Positions 35,358-47,567 of a stretch of DNA of 64,000 nucleotides are shown here, one piece after another (position 1 is the stretch's first letter; each line of letters begins with the position of its first letter). The stretch comes from Scortum barcoo. Its lineage: Eukaryota > Chordata > Actinopteri > Centrarchiformes > Terapontidae. The stretch is taken from the NCBI GenBank assembly GCA_023238725.1, contig CM041534.1:25026303-25090302 (forward strand), read 5' to 3'. A model generated the notes under the pieces. It worked only from the letters and a program-made list of their open reading frames with translations, was not told the origin of the DNA and made no database searches. The position numbers were made by a program, and so were the translations under genes.

Positions 35358-38300
35358 ATGCTGCGGCGGGTGGCGGTGGTCGGTGGGGGGGCGGCGGGAC
35401 TCTGTGCTGCCAAACACATCCTGTCCCGTCCCGGCAGCTTCGCCCCCCCGGTGGTGTTCGAGCTCAGCGACAGCATCGGGGGCACCTGGTGTTACGACGG
35501 ACGTGCGGGGACGGACGACAACGGACGGCCGATCCACAGCAGCATGTACAGAGACCTCCAGTGAGTAATGGAGTACTTCTACTTAACTACTGCACTTCAG
35601 TACAAATTAGAGGTACTTGTTGTACTTTTACTTCACTACATTTATCTGACAGCTTTAGTTACTTTATAGATTAAATATTTTTACACAAATCATCTGAAGA
35701 GTTTATTGATTACTGACGAGATGTAAATTACTAAATTATATTAGTTATTTTTTATTATTCTTGTTGTCTTTATTGTCTTTACACCTCGTTACTGCATGAT
35801 CCCCTTTACCGTTGTAACGCTGTACATTTCTCTGCTGAGGGGTTATAAAGGATTATTTTATTTTATAGTTTAAACTCAACAGTTTGTAGAAGAACATCTG
35901 AAACCATCAATAATAAACTCTGATTATTAGTGATTTTTTTCTGTTAAATCATTTGATCTTCTCAGATCTTTCAGATTTTCACTTTACTGACACAGGACTT
36001 TACTTTATGGACTTTACATACATTTCAATGCAGGACCTTTACTTGTATTTATATCAAAGTACTAGTTTACTACTTTTACTTAAATAAAGTATGTGGGTGT
36101 TTCTTTGAATTTGAGTTTGTTTGAATTAAAAGCTCCTCCCAACAGGACCAACCTGCCCAAAGAGGTGATGATGTTCCCTGATTTCCCCTTTGACCCACGG
36201 CTGAGCAGTTTCCTGCCCCATCAGGAGGTTCAGGGGTACCTGGAGAGTTACTGCCAGAGCCACCACATCCGGCCTCACGTCAGGGTGAGTCCACGCTGAC
36301 GGTGGTTCAGTGACGGTTCACAGGAGACCTGATGATGATTCTTCTGCAACGTCAGAAGGAAAGAAAGGAGTGAAAAACAAAAAGGAAATCAACACAACAT
36401 AATCTAATCCGATGCAACACAAGTTAATCTGTTCAAATTGTGTCCTCGAGGAAGAAACTGAATCCCACATCAGTCCAGATCGTTGTCGTCCGTGTGTATC
36501 GATCAGAGTTCTGAAACAAACAGTAAATAAAGAACGATGCTGAGACTCGGTTCATTATTTAAACCATTCTTCAAACAGAGATTTCATTCATTAAAGCTTT
36601 ATTTAAATCTCAAGGAACGCCCTCATATTCTCTCATGTTAAGAGGAAAGGTCGAAACAGAGTAAATCTACAAAGGAAAACATTTTAATAAGGAAGTGATG
36701 TATGATGTTTCCAATAAAAGCTTTATAAATGAACAGAGACGCCCAGCTAGCCTTTTTATTCAACATGAGCAGAATAACTGTCACAGTAATAAAGCCCTAC
36801 TGACCGTGGAAAATCTGCTGTTTCTGTACAAACAGACGTTTGTTCTCAGAGAGCCCTGCAAACATTTATAGAAACACTAGAAACAAACACATTTACTTTA
36901 GTTTTACTAGAGTTTAGAGCTCATTTTGAATTAAGAAGTTCATTGTGCAGCTCTTTAGAAGCTTGTTAAAGGATTTCAGAGAGATAAACAAACAGTCCAT
37001 TTTACACTTTTATATGTCGACCAAACGATCCATGAGGAAAGTCACCTGAGGGACTGATCAGTGTCTGCCCGATGCTTTACCACGAGTCTCCTCTCTGTGC
37101 CTGCGTCAGTTCAACACCACGGTGGAAAAGGTGAAGCCCGTTGTCGTGACAACAGAGGGCGAGGCGGCCAGGACAACGTGGGAAGTGACATCATCCGATT
37201 CATCAGGTGGTCAGAAAACAGAGAGCTTCAACTCGGTCTTTGTCTGCTCGGGGTGAGATCAGTAACATCCAGTTTATTCAGACACGTCTTATTTTCTCTG
37301 TTTTCTTCAAACTGAATGATGGATTTATTATCTGATGCTGAAATATTTCATTAATCACTTTTACATGTGCTTTGTTTGTTTTTCAGACACTACTCGGACC
37401 CGTACATCCCAGACATACCAGGGATAGAACATTTTAAAGGTACAGTCGTATAATCTGTAGGATTATATTACACTGACACGATACACAGAAACTGAAACTA
37501 GTATAAAGTAGTATAAAAGATATATAAGTATAAAAGATGGAGCAATATTAGTATCAGTCAGTATCCTCTGTGCAGGACGGTGAAATTCTCCTGATGAGAT
37601 GTACATTTGTAAATCATTTTTGTTCCTCTTATTGTTTTTCATTTGGCATTTTCTTACTTCTGCCTCATTACTGCACTGTCCCTTTTGATGTTTTAAAAGT
37701 GAGGGATTAATAAAGGATTATCTTATCCATCCATCCATTTTCTGTACCCGTTATCCTGTCTCACAGGGATGCGGGGGGGCTGCTGGAGCCTATCCCAGCT
37801 GTCATTGGGTGAAAGGCGGGGCACAACCTGAACTGGTCGCCAGTCAGTCACAGGGAGGATTATCTTATCTTCCCAACAAACTGTAGAGTTAATAAGAAGG
37901 AACTGACTAATGTTCGAGTATCAGTCAGCATTACTCAGTTTAGTCTGATATTGATAATTAAAATTTGAAATAAAAATTTCACATTTCAACCAAACATTTA
38001 GAAAGTGAATTTTTTTCTCTTTTGATAGAGCTAGGCTAACAGTTTCCCCTTACTTCCAGTCTTTGTGCTAAGCTAGGCTAACTGACCGTCTGTGTGTCGG
38101 TAGGAGAGGTGCTCCACAGTCACGCCTACAGGTGTGCAGAGCCGTTCTCAGGTCGCTCTGTGGTCGTTCTGGGAGCCAAAGCTTCAGGATTGGACATTTC
38201 CATCGAACTGGCCAAAGTCGGCGCTCAGGTAACAGACAACAAAAGGTGTGTATACACATGTAAACATCACAGTGACGGACAGCTTTCACCGTCAAATTAG

Positions 38301-41300
38301 ACTTTTATAATGTTCACAGGAAGGAGTCACTGTGTGATCCTCCAAATGTGATGTTGGTGTTTTTACTGCACAGAAACACAACCAGCCTGAATCTGGTTCT
38401 CAATATTAGGCCTCTCTATTAGTTCTCAATATTATTATAAGATGGCGGCGCGCAGCAGTGCAGCGGCTTCTCGTGCTCCCGGGGTCAAGCCCCCCATTAG
38501 TACTTTTCTGGTTGGTCTTGAGGCCAACTTTACCGGTTCTTGCTTGTGTAAACAAGCGTGTAAGGTACAGCCGAACCGAACTTTTTAAAATAAGGGATGG
38601 TTCGGCCACGAGCACAACTATACAAACAGCGGACCTCGGACTCAGGGCCCTGCTGGGCAGACTGCAGCTCCTGAGGACACCGGACTGGCGCAGCGCTGCC
38701 CGCCGGACAGAGGGCAAGAGGAAGCGGTGTGCGCGGAAGCAGAAGAGGGGCAAACGGGGCGGACTGCTAGCCAGGCTAAAGGCTAACGCCGGGAGACCAC
38801 CGATCCCGTCCCTGTTCCTGTCCAATGTCCGCTCCCTGGACAACAAGCTGGACCTACTTCGACTGAGGCTGGGGGCCTCCCGTGAGATGAGGAACTGTTC
38901 GGTGCTTTGTCTTACGGAAACCTGGCTGAAGCGACAACATGCCGGACCCAGCCTTCCAGATCAACGGCCGGCTTCTCTTCCGTGCGGACCGCAACCAGCG
39001 GTCGGGGAAAGCCCGCGGGGGCGGATTATGCGTTCTACGTGAACAAAGACTGGTGCACAAACTGTACTCTGGTGAACAGCCAGCTGCTCCGAGGCGATAG
39101 AGCACATGACTGTAAAGTGCCGGCCACACTATCTGCCCCGTGAGTTTACGGCGGTGTTTGTTACGGCTGTTTACATCCCGCCGGGTGCTAACGGCTAACA
39201 AAGCGCTAAAGGAGCTAAACAACAACATCAGCTCGCTCCAGCACAAACACCCGGAGGCGTTTTACGTGGTTGCGGGGGATTTCAACCACGTAAACCTGAC
39301 AGACACCCTGCCTAAGTTCTACCAGCACGTCACCATACCGACACGGGGAAATAACACGCTGGACCGCGTTTATACCAACAAACGAGACGCATACAGAGCC
39401 GTCCCCCACCCCCACCTGGGCTTCTCTGACCACATCTCCATCATGCTGCTCCCTGCCTACCGTCCTCTGCTCAGACACACACCAAAGCAGAGGACCATCA
39501 CCGTGTGGCCCAGTGATGCTGTCCCCGCACTGCAGGACTGTTTCCAGCGCACAGACTGGCAGATCTTCAGGGAGGCAGCTGTCCGTGAGGGAGAGGTGGA
39601 CCTGGAGGACTATACATCGGCTGTCCTCGGCTACATCAGCAAGTGCACAGAGGACGTCACCAGCACCAGGACAGTAACAGAATATCCGAACCAGAAACCC
39701 TGGCTGAATGCGGAGGTCCGGTCTCTGCTGAAAGCCAGGGATGCTGCGTTCAGGTCTGGTGACAGACTGGCACTCAGAGCGGCCTAGGAGACAGCTGACT
39801 GCAGGAGTGAAGAGGGCCAAGGCCGCATACGCCCAGAGGATCCAGGGACACTTCACGTCCAACGATCCAAGGAGTATGTGGAGGGGCATAAAGTGCATCA
39901 CAGACTATAACACCAGAGATGCACAATGCCCCAGGGACCCCTCTCTACCTACGACGCTCTCAACAACTTCTACGCCCGCTTTGATGATCCGAACACCTCC
40001 CCCAGCACCAGATTCACCCCCCCACCAGGGAGAAGAGCCCCTCAGAGGGTGACCGCAGCAGAGGTGAGGAGGACCCTCCAGAGGATTAACCCACGCAAAG
40101 CTGCTGGTCCCGATAACATCTCCGGGCGGGTGCTCAAGGGCTGTGCATACCAGCTCACCGAGGTGCTGACGGACATCTTCAACAACACCTCTCTCCAACA
40201 GGCGGCGGTCCCCACCTGCCTGAAGACTGCCACAATCATCCCCATCCCCAAAAAACGTCCACAGTGACAGGCCTGAATGACTATCGGCCGGTAGCCCTCA
40301 CCCCGATAGTCATGAAGTGTGCTTCGAGAGAGACTGGTCATGGCCCACATCAAGGACTGCGTCGACGTCACTGTGGACCCGCACCAGTATGCATACAGGA
40401 AGAATAGATCCACAGAGGACGCCATTTCTTCTGTGGTCCACACAGCCCTCACCCACTTAGAGAACAAAGACTCTTATGTCCGCCTGCTCTTTGTGGATTT
40501 CACCTCTGCGTTCAACACAATCATACCGCAGACTCTGGTCCAGAAACTCACAACACTTGGACTGAGCTTCACCCTGTGTAACTGGGTCCTGGACTTTCTG
40601 ACAGACAGACCGCAGTCTGTGAGGATCCACGACTTCTCCTCCTCCTCCATCAGCCTCAGCACCGGCTCCCCCCAGGGCTGTGTGCTGAGCCCCCTCCTGT
40701 TCACCCTGCTCACACTCACACACGACTGCTCAGCGATACATCCGAGCTGTCTGATCGTGAAGTTCGCGGATGACACAGCTGTGGTGGGACGGATCGCTAA
40801 CAACGACGAGTCCGACTACAGGCAGGAGGTGGAACACCTGGAGGGTTGGTGCAGCAGGCAAAACAACCTCTGCATCAACGTGAAGAAGACCAAGGAGATG
40901 ATCGTGGACTTCAGAAGGGGCAGACACCTCCCCTCTCCCCTGTACATCGGAGGGACTGCGGTGGAAGTGGTCTCCAGCTTCAGGTACCTGGGCGTACACA
41001 TCTCTGACGACCTCACCTGGAGCAAGAACACTTCGTGTAGCGTCTCTACTTCCTCAGGAGGCTGAGGCGGCCGGCGCCTGGGCTGGGGAGCTCAGTCCTG
41101 ACCTCCTTCTACAGATGTGTGGTGGAGAGCGTCCTGTCCTCCTGCATCATCGTGTGGCACGGCAGCTGCTCGGCGGCAGAGAAGAAGGCTCTGCAGAGGG
41201 TGGTGAAGGCTGCACAGAGGACTGTGGGATGCAGTCTACCCACCACCACGGACATCTACACTTCCAGATGCAGGAAACGAAACAGGCCTCCTGCATCATG

Positions 41301-41970
41301 AAGGACCCCACTCACACTGCACACGAACTGTTTGTCCCCCTCCCCTCAGGCAGGAGGCTGCGGAGCATTAAAAGCAGGACCACCAGACTGAGGAACAGCT
41401 TCTTCCCGGAAGCTGTGAGACTGTTGAACTCTGGAGGACCCCTGTAGCCCCCTGTAGCCCCACTGCTGCCCCCCCCCCCCCTCCACTTCCCTCCCTCCCT
41501 CTTCTGACAGCCACCCTAAGACAATACACATCTGCACACTGCAACACCTGCACAGAATGCAGTTGCTTTTGTTGCTTTTTTTTTGCACTACAGTTAAATC
41601 ATATTTATTCTGTTTTATCTTGCACTACCTCATTTTCGCTTTTTCTATCTTGTTTATTTTATCTTGTTTATTTTATTTTTATAATATTATACTTTTTTAT
41701 ATCTTTATACTTTTGGGCTTGCACCGGGACCAGGGTATCTTATCTCGCTCCATCCATGTTTGACTTGTGTTGGAATGACAATAAAGAATCTTGAATCTTT
41801 GTAGTGAAATTTGAATTTATCATTGCTGCAGCGCCACCTACAGGGTATCCACCAAACTATTTTGCAGACTTGCAAAGAGTTCAGTAGCGCAGTGTGTTCA
41901 AGAACAAATAGTCAAGTCAGGAAATTGCAATGTTAAGCGTCATTATCTTTTTCTCTGTCTGTCTGTCTGT

Positions 41971-42003
<33 letters not shown>

Positions 42004-43858
42004 TGTCTGTCTGTCTGTCTCCAGGTGATCCTCAGTGATCTCAGTCACGGTCGTCCCCGTTTCACCTTCCCTCTGCCCTCTGGGATTAAACAGTCCAGTC
42101 CAGTCGTGGCGGTCGAGGACAACGGCAGCTTTCGCTTCCAGGTTTCTAAACTTTGGTGCTTTGGTTCCTGCTGTGTGTTCACACAGAAAACATTACAGAG
42201 GATATAAATGCTGATTCATTTCCCTCGTTTCAGTGTGACCTTAAATCTCAGGACAAACCTTTTGTTCTCTGACAGCCCGTCTGTACAGAGACTCTCTTTA
42301 AGTCCTACAGGCCTTTGAAGAACTGATCTGTTTGTATGAGTGCTTTTTTGGTAGCAGGTAGTTTTAATTACGACTCCACAAGGTGAACTTCCACACTTTT
42401 AAAGCACCTGTATCTACAGATAAAATCCACTTTAAATGAAATCTGCCTGTTTCAGGACGGCTCTGTGGGTTGGGCCGAGGTCCTGCTGTTCTGCACCGGG
42501 TACAACTTCAGGTTTCCGTTCCTGGACGGGGCTGAGCTGGGTCTGGAGATCCAGGACCAGCTGGTGTCTCCCCTGTACCGCCTCATGATGCCCCCGGCCT
42601 TCCCCTCGCTCTTCTTCATCGGCATCAGCAAAATGATCTGCCCCTTCCCCAACTTCAACTGCCAGGTGAGCTTAGGCGGAAGAAGCGACACTCAGCTGTC
42701 TGATTCTCACTTTCACACCCAACACGAGGAAGCAAACCAGCAAACTTTATGAATAAAAACATGTACAACCTACAAAATAAAGAGATCAAATCAAGAGAAA
42801 GATGGGCTAAAAAAACAGGTAGCCAAAAAAAAGTCTCATCACAGGGTTCAACATCAGCTGAGTCCACATTTCCTGAAAGCAGGTGAACTATGTGTGAGTT
42901 TGGTTGGTTCAAAGATAAACATTTGTTAAAAAAGATTTGTTATGCTCAGTTTCAGTTTGGATTGTGTGCAACTTCACAGAGTTACTGTGGTTTACACACA
43001 GATGATGATCAGAGATCCACAGTGAGCAAACAGTGTGTTTGCTTTAAATGTTGCTGAAAGGAATTGTGGGAAACACAGAAATGAAGCATTTGTGGCACAT
43101 GGAGAGAAAGTAGGTTCACCAACACATGACAGGACATCAGCACAGTGTCTGCTGGACTGGACTGTGTGTAATAAAAATGATGAAAATAACAACAAACTTA
43201 ATTAGTTTGGCACCTTTTAAAGAGCTTTACATCAGACTGTATATTTATAGAACCAGTAATCGGCTGCACATCTGTGAAGTGAGTCTTCTGTTGCAGCACA
43301 TCCCAAAGTTTCTCTTCTGGATTGCCACATTCACATTTGAATCATTTTTCTTCTCTGTTGTGATGTCAGTTTGCCTAAATGAGTTGCTGTCATGTGATTG
43401 GCTGATTAGATAGTTGCATTAATGAGCAGCTGAACAGGTGAACCTAATAAAGTGGTCGGTTAGGTTACAGATGAAATGACACCACAGACTGATCCAACAG
43501 AGGACCGAGTGTTTGGCTGGTTTTAAATCCAGTCTGATCTCTGCAGGTCCAGTTTGCTCTGGCCGTGTTGGATGGCTCCGTTATTTTACCATCTGCGGTC
43601 CAGATGGAGGATGAGGTACGGCGAGAGCAGCAGGAGAAGCTGGAGCGTGGCGTCCAGCAGCACCACCTGCTGACGATGCAGCAGGAGCAGTGGGAGTACT
43701 GCCGGACGCTGGCTCGCACCGCCAATTTCCCGCCGCTGCCGCCAGTCGTACAGAGTCTGTACGAGGAAGTGTGGCGACAGCGACAGATTCACCCCGAAAA
43801 CTACCGAAGACTGAACTACAGGCTGAGCAGCGACACCCAGTGGGAGCTGATCGAGTGA
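35358..43858 (+). CDS. flavin-containing monooxygenase (GS-OX/SNO-like class), 8 coding exons
   Basis: Coding exons are 35358-35560, 36146-36284, 37110-37252, 37387-37439, 38104-38228, 42025-42141, 42456-42665 and 43547-43858. Phases close to 1302 nt and 433 residues. The FAD motif GGGAAG follows the start (VAVVGGGAAGL). The FMO signature is FKGEVLHSHAY, the NADPH-site loop is VVVLGAKASGLD, and LLFCTGYNF is the TGY motif. FMOs use NADPH and O2 to oxygenate soft nucleophiles (N, S). Length and the GAKASG loop resemble plant FMO GS-OX and insect senecionine N-oxygenase types, not mammalian FMO1-5, which are about 535 residues with a C-terminal membrane anchor; none is seen here, so the enzyme may be soluble. 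The substrate cannot be told. Intron 5 carries a 3.4-kb LINE in the same orientation. AATAAA at 44455-44460 is a candidate poly(A) signal. Confidence 0.9.
35565..36095 (+). repeat. AAGTACT-type dispersed repeat filling FMO intron 1
   Basis: Phrases such as GTACTTTTACTTCACTACA, TTATCTGACAGCTTTAGTTA and TACTTTTACTTAAATAAAGT are characteristic of an abundant teleost repeat (also at 14450-14700, 16545-16830 and 62215-62360). It starts directly after the exon 1 donor and ends about 50 bp before the exon 2 acceptor. Confidence 0.6.
37728..37862 (+). repeat. teleost dispersed repeat fragment (FMO intron 4)
   Basis: TCCATCCATCCATTTTCTGT, then GGAGCCTATCCCAGCTGTCA, GAAAGGCGGGG and GGTCGCCAGTCAGTCACAGG form the well-known order of a common fish repeat. 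Only this portion is present. Confidence 0.7.
38025..38092 (+). repeat. GCTAAGCTAGGCTAAC repeat fragment next to FMO exon 5
   Basis: AGCTAGGCTAACAGTTTCCC and CAGTCTTTGTGCTAAGCTAG match the end of the repeat at 3265-3610. The exon 5 acceptor (GTGTCGGTAG before 38104) lies only about 12 bp beyond it. Confidence 0.55.
38439..41800 (+). mobile_element. LINE retrotransposon (L2/CR1 group), near full length but frame-broken
   Basis: A nearly complete non-LTR element inserted in FMO intron 5. The 5' end begins AAGATGGCGG. The endonuclease part is seen as NVRSLDNKLDLL, CLTETWLK, VVAGDFNHVNL and LGFSDHISIML (38820-39460). Reverse transcriptase follows: NPRKAAGPDNISG, LNDYRPVALTP, FVDFTSAFNTIIP, GSPQGCVLSPLLF and the catalytic FADDT (about 40050-40990). 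The 3' end is AT-rich and closes with AATAAAGAATCTTGAATCTT, a short terminal repeat of the type these elements have. Coding is spread over at least five frames (38458-39042, 39140-39787, 39926-40267, 40319-41065, 41115-41447), so it is inactive as written. No target-site duplication was clear. Confidence 0.9.
41953..42020 (+). repeat. (CTGT)n(CTGC)n microsatellite at FMO exon 6 acceptor
   Basis: A tetranucleotide run, CTGT then CCTG then CTGT units, extends for about 65 bp directly into TCTCCAG, the acceptor before exon 42025. It supplies the whole polypyrimidine tract of this 3' splice site. Confidence 0.92.
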
Positions 43859-43899
43859 TGGATGGAAAAACCTCGATGAAAGATTGGACAGCAGGTCTA

Positions 43900-45943
43900 C
43901 ACAATCACTAAAACATGATAAGACACTTTACTTTGATTTTTACAATTCGAAAAACAAACTCCAGCCAATCGTTTGCTGAAGCTCATTCTGCTGTCGGAGG
44001 TTTGATTCACCTCAGCTGGAAATCTGTCAAGTGTCTTTAAATCAGTGCTGATGAAGGTATTTTGTCCTTTTGTTTGTTCAGCTCCATCTTAAACGTGTTT
44101 TTTCAGCTTAAATACTGAATATTCATGTATGATTAAGAATAAGTGTTGTAAGCATAGACTGTATATTATATTTACATTACATCTATGGTTGCAAAGAACC
44201 TAGTTTGATATCAGACACTAAACATGAAAAAGGTGTTTTCTCTGGATGAAGAGAAGTTGGTCGGGAAAGAAAAAGGTATGCGTGGGTTCATGAAACTTTT
44301 TGACCTTTGTTTCTTCACACAAAGTCGAACATTTTTCTGGTCGACTAGAAAATAACACCAAACAAGCGTAGAGTAAATATACTCCGCTGGTAAAACACTT
44401 TGGTCTACACCAAACTTCTGAACAACTATTAGACGAATTTCCATGAAATATTTGAATAAACATTTACGTTGAACTCTGCTGACTTTGGATCACTGTCCGC
44501 TGCTTTAAACAGACCGCGCCTTCTTCTCCTGAACATTTAATGATCACTGAATGTCTGAAATGTGTTTTGTTGTATGTGGTATGATCCAACAATTGTTCAT
44601 TCAAAACTACCCCATTAATTTTAATAAATTTCCTGTTGTAAATTCTTTTCAAACTGTTGTTTTCTTCCTTTAGTTCATTAAAGAGCTGTACAGGTGTGTT
44701 GTTGGTATCATTGGTGAGAGCAGGTGGACAAAATCGAAGCACTTTTATTCAGCAACATTTTTTAAAAACCTTTTTCTTTTTATTCTGTCTCCATCGAAGA
44801 ACGACTCTTTGTCCGTCTGTTGGTCCTCCACTCTGCTCCACATTGAAATATCTCAAGTTCAATTTCTGCTCTGATCCTCTCACTTGGACTGACTGATCAA
44901 AAGTGTCATTTCTTTTCTTCTGACCCTCAACCTTCGTGAACGTGTCAGAACTTGAAGTACAATTTCATTTTTGTAGTGAACATTAATGTTCATCGTTACT
45001 CTCATGTTGTCACTGCATGTGCTCAGGCTAAAGTGAATAATGTGAGAATGAGACATCATGTGAGTCGTGTTGATCTGAGTAGGTTCACTCTGTTTAGATG
45101 TACGTTCTGTATGTTTGACTTGTTTTAGGTCATGAAAGATGTCTGTTCTTGGCTGTGTGCATAAAGCAATCATTAGCATTTGAATTAGTTAAAAAATATT
45201 TCAAATAATCAAACTTTCAATCAAATGTCAACATATTAATCAGTAAACTGAATATTTCTGCAGAAATAAAAGGGCGGTTTGGACTGATGGCACCAATGTC
45301 ACTGGCTATAAGAATGAATTTGATCATTGTGAGTTAAAATTAGTGGTTTCTTTCAGGCTTTTGGTTCAGAGGCCGAGCAGATGAGCCCATGTAGACGAAT
45401 GGAGACGATCGTTGGGCTCATTAATAATTTCTGAGAGCGAACGGATCCACACGTTAACCATGAACGAGGCCCGAGGACACAGACAGCTGATGTCAACAAC
45501 AGACTTTAATCCTGATACTGCGCCACGAAACGTCAAATTACACGAGTCCAAAAAATGAGGTCTTACGTCACAGACTGACCTGAGCTGAAAACAACAACAA
45601 TAACACATGAAGCAGGAACGTGCAGAGTGTTGAACCTGAAGGAAATCACTCAGACGGCAGGTCGGGAAAGTTCAGTGTTTAAGGTGACGTTTAAAGGGAG
45701 CGCCATCTTTCTAAGAATCACATTTATAAATTACATTTTCCACGACTGATTCACATGACAGTAAAAAAACAAAACAAAGTCAGCAACTCGTTAATGCTCC
45801 ACAGAACAGAGTCCGATTTGATGCCACGGGGTCAAAGGTCAACTTTGCAGTTTCTAGCTAACTACAGGAGGAGGACTGAAATGAGTCTTTAAACCGAGCC
45901 CTCCTTTAGTCTCTCAGGTGACAATAACTTCATGTGGACATAA

Positions 45944-46002
<59 letters not shown>

Positions 46003-47567
46003 ATTAGATTAGGTGCAAATCATTTAACAAACAATTCTCAGAATAATAATTTGTGCCCTGGAGGGTGGAAATGGGTTAAAAGAAAACCAGTGCTGGAAAG
46101 ATTAGTCAATTAGTTGACAAGTAAATGAGCTAATCATCTAAGTAATCTAGTAATCTGGTTCCAGCTTTTAAAATCTATAAAATATTTTCAGTTTTTCTCA
46201 CTTTTATAGAATTGTAAACTGAATCTCTTTTGGGCTTTTGGTCAGACAAAACGACATTTAAAGACATCACTTTAGACTCTTGGTTCTCTGATTTTTATTA
46301 AAGATTAAGAATATATTTAAAAACAAACAGGTCGATAATAATTGATAATACAATAACAAGTAATTTCTTCCCCAAATGAAACAAAAACCAGTGTTCAGTT
46401 TGTCCCAAATCCATATAACGTACTACACAAAAAATCAACATACTTTACAATTTTAGACAAACAGGAAGTTACTTTGAAATATTACAGATGAAGGAAAATG
46501 AAGATTTAATACTGTGTGGAGCAGCTTCACAACCACCTACAGTTTATTTTCATTCAGTGCAATTTGTACATTGCATTGTGGCAGAAAAAAAAATCTGGGA
46601 CACAGCAGCCAAAATCACAATCTGTATATCATGTATCTCAAAATCTAAACAAAACTGTGCTGAAACAAACTGGTCCATACTGAGAGCGGTACAACTACAA
46701 GTGATAATTCTTTTCATTCATTCATTAATTTGTTCATTTAAGGGCACAGTTTAGTATTCTGAGGACATGAAGTGAGAACAAAAAACTTCATCTGAGTTAT
46801 TTAGTGAACAAGTAATTTGAGGACAGCTGGTTTAAACAAACAGGCTCCACACATCGATCCAGGACATGTTGCTCGTTTTCACACACAGTGTCTTTCTAAA
46901 CAGGAGTTATTTCTTATTGACAGTGTCGTTCATACGAGTCAGTCTGATGTCTCGACAGTAATGTTGGGTATTAAACACATTTTTGATACTGACTGAAATG
47001 TGTCTGTCAAACTAAGTACTGTGAAGACAGGTGGCGTTAAATGTCGGGTTAGATTTAAAACTTATTCTTTGATTAAATTGTTCCTGATGTTAAAGCAGCT
47101 CTGTGAAGTCTTAACGTTGATTTTGGCGCCCCCCCTCCCGTGGTCAAAGGCAGCAGAGACGATTCCAACGGGAGGAGACGGACCTCCAGTTAGCAGAACT
47201 TGAACTGATCCAGAACAAATCGTAAAATGAACAGAAATGTCAGATCTCCACCACATTCACGGTTTTTCATCGTCTGAACTTTGCCTGGACCTCTTTGAAA
47301 GACGTAAAATTAGCTTCACCAGCTGTTTACTTCCATATAATCAACTCCTGATATTCCCATACAGTAACATTTCGTTTTCTTTTGAAAATTTGTTCAGTTT
47401 TCTTTAAATTTGGACAGAAACTTGTCTATCGTATCTTCGAGCACTCAAAACAATATGAAACAATACCCAGCACTACTGAGCAGCTCTTTGGTTAACTTCT
47501 GGATTTCTTTCCTGGTGCATCACACACTGTTTTCAGTCTTTTATAAAGAAACCAGCACTTAAACCTT
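43900..47567. other. intergenic between FMO and P2Y receptor genes
   Basis: The first 600 bp are probably FMO 3'UTR. An ATT/TTA trinucleotide run lies at about 45947-46000. The remainder is AT-rich with no recognised exon. The most GC-rich patch, 45363-45560, has no identifiable family. On the minus strand AATAAA occurs near 46540, a candidate end for the receptor transcript. Confidence 0.4.
45947..46000 (+). repeat. (ATT)n microsatellite
   Basis: About 18 perfect TTA/ATT units. Confidence 0.95.

Noticed and set aside
39215..39901. 228-codon minus-strand frame in the LINE
   Set aside because: Antisense shadow of the endonuclease-coding sequence.
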